A stretch of DNA of 64,000 nt from Porphyridium purpureum. Lineage: Eukaryota; Rhodophyta; Bangiophyceae; Porphyridiales; Porphyridiaceae. Within the stretch, counting starts at the first letter, position 1. Each line of letters opens with the position of its first letter. The notes below the pieces were generated by a model. That model was not told the DNA's origin, made no database searches, and worked only from the letters and a program-made list of their open reading frames with translations. The stretch is taken from NCBI GenBank assembly GCA_008690995.1, contig VRMN01000001.1, positions 1,674,001 through 1,738,000 on the forward strand. Reading direction: 5' to 3'. This document shows positions 63,664 to 64,000 of this stretch, in pieces. The position numbers and the translations under genes are program-made.

Positions 63664-64000
63664 TCACTCTTTGAACGCCTTGAGCCAGTCTGCGACAGCC
63701 TGCTGATCGCGACCAACCCAAGCCGCGCGCACGCGAATACCTTCAGTGCACTGCGCGAGCTTCCTCTCCACGCCGGCCGTATCCACGGTCTTAAAGAACT
63801 CCTCGACATCCTTTGCTTTCGACTCGGTCACGAATCCGCTAGTCGCCAATTCCATGAAGCGTGTCAGCATAAAGTTGCCCGAACCGTATTTCTCCAACCA
63901 AACATTCCACTGAGTCTTAAGATATTCCCATGCCATATCAATGCCCAACGGATTTGCCGCCATTCCGCTCATCACGTACATCATATCTTGAGCCTTGACG
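63664..64000 (-). CDS. M1 aminopeptidase (puromycin-sensitive type), C-terminal end only
   Basis: The frame is open to the window edge and ends at 63664; about 112 residues are visible. They match the ERAP1-like C-terminal domain of M1 aminopeptidases: MMYVMSGMAANPLGIDMAWE, then YGSGNFMLTRFMELATSGF, and ERKLAQCTEGIRVRAAWV, just before the final LKAFKE. The zinc site (HExxH) and GAMEN motif lie outside the window. The family trims N-terminal residues from peptides in the cytosol. Confidence 0.88.
   Translation of the reverse strand, partial: VKAQDMMYVMSGMAANPLGIDMAWEYLKTQWNVWLEKYGSGNFMLTRFMELATSGFVTESKAKDVEEFFKTVDTAGVERKLAQCTEGIRVRAAWVGRDQQAVADWLKAFKE

Noticed and set aside
1-64000. Transposons, retroelements, Polinton-like or viral remnants
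   Set aside because: No transposase, reverse transcriptase, integrase or capsid-like sequence, and no long terminal repeats, were recognised anywhere in the window.

Overview
This window is a compact, intron-poor eukaryotic nuclear segment. Several features point to a photosynthetic alga, most likely a mesophilic red alga of the Porphyridium type; the taxon is inference. Several proteins carry N-terminal extensions that look like rhodophyte plastid transit peptides (MAFV or MLGFV starts: TypA, a DEAD-box helicase, two unknown membrane proteins). Nucleus-encoded plastid housekeeping genes (TypA, a SecA with a presequence) sit beside standard eukaryotic genes (eS1/RPS3A, eIF1A, LSM8, BET bromodomain protein, NSUN5, ENGase, ERMP1). 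About 38 protein genes are supported, many in head-to-head pairs with short intergenic spaces. Five genes show spliceosomal introns (six introns proposed). All are GT-AG, and five of the six donors read GTACGT.

Layout. 0-12 kb: SecA (partial) divergent from ENGase; a HAD-like protein; NDUFAF2; an RRM-only protein; a DUF202 membrane protein; a BET protein; RPS3A. 12-26 kb: NSUN5, a plastid membrane protein, copine, a GGCT-like protein, ERMP1 (with a frame jump), a GNAT-methyltransferase fusion and a bacterial-type radical SAM protein. 26-37 kb: a coiled-coil ADIP-like protein, then glycosylation and ER/Golgi genes (KRTCAP2, an acidic membrane protein, a GT61-like enzyme, a GT17-like enzyme, a GH47 mannosidase). 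37-49 kb: an RRM-R3H protein, a small spliced orphan, an FAD-dependent NDH-like oxidoreductase, LSM8, an RRM-like organellar protein, a UVR-DEAD helicase, a gene-poor 2.2 kb, and a truncated flavohemoglobin. 49-64 kb: TypA, a spliced C2H2 protein, eIF1A, PGP synthase, G3BP-like, two unknown proteins, an MDR-thioredoxin fusion, a second C2H2 protein, a second GGCT-fold protein and the end of an M1 aminopeptidase.

The strongest unexplained signal is regulatory. Many intergenic regions hold clusters of GTAC-core words (CTGTAC / TGTACA / GTACAG), often palindromic or evenly spaced. One is a run of four at exactly 10-bp intervals between SecA and ENGase. Another is an 11-bp minisatellite upstream of the RRM-R3H gene that looks like an amplified copy of the same element. 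A second word family, AAACGGTTT/AAACCGTTT (MYB-like), clusters upstream of the NDH-like gene. No mobile elements, virus remnants, CRISPR arrays, tRNAs or rRNAs were recognised.
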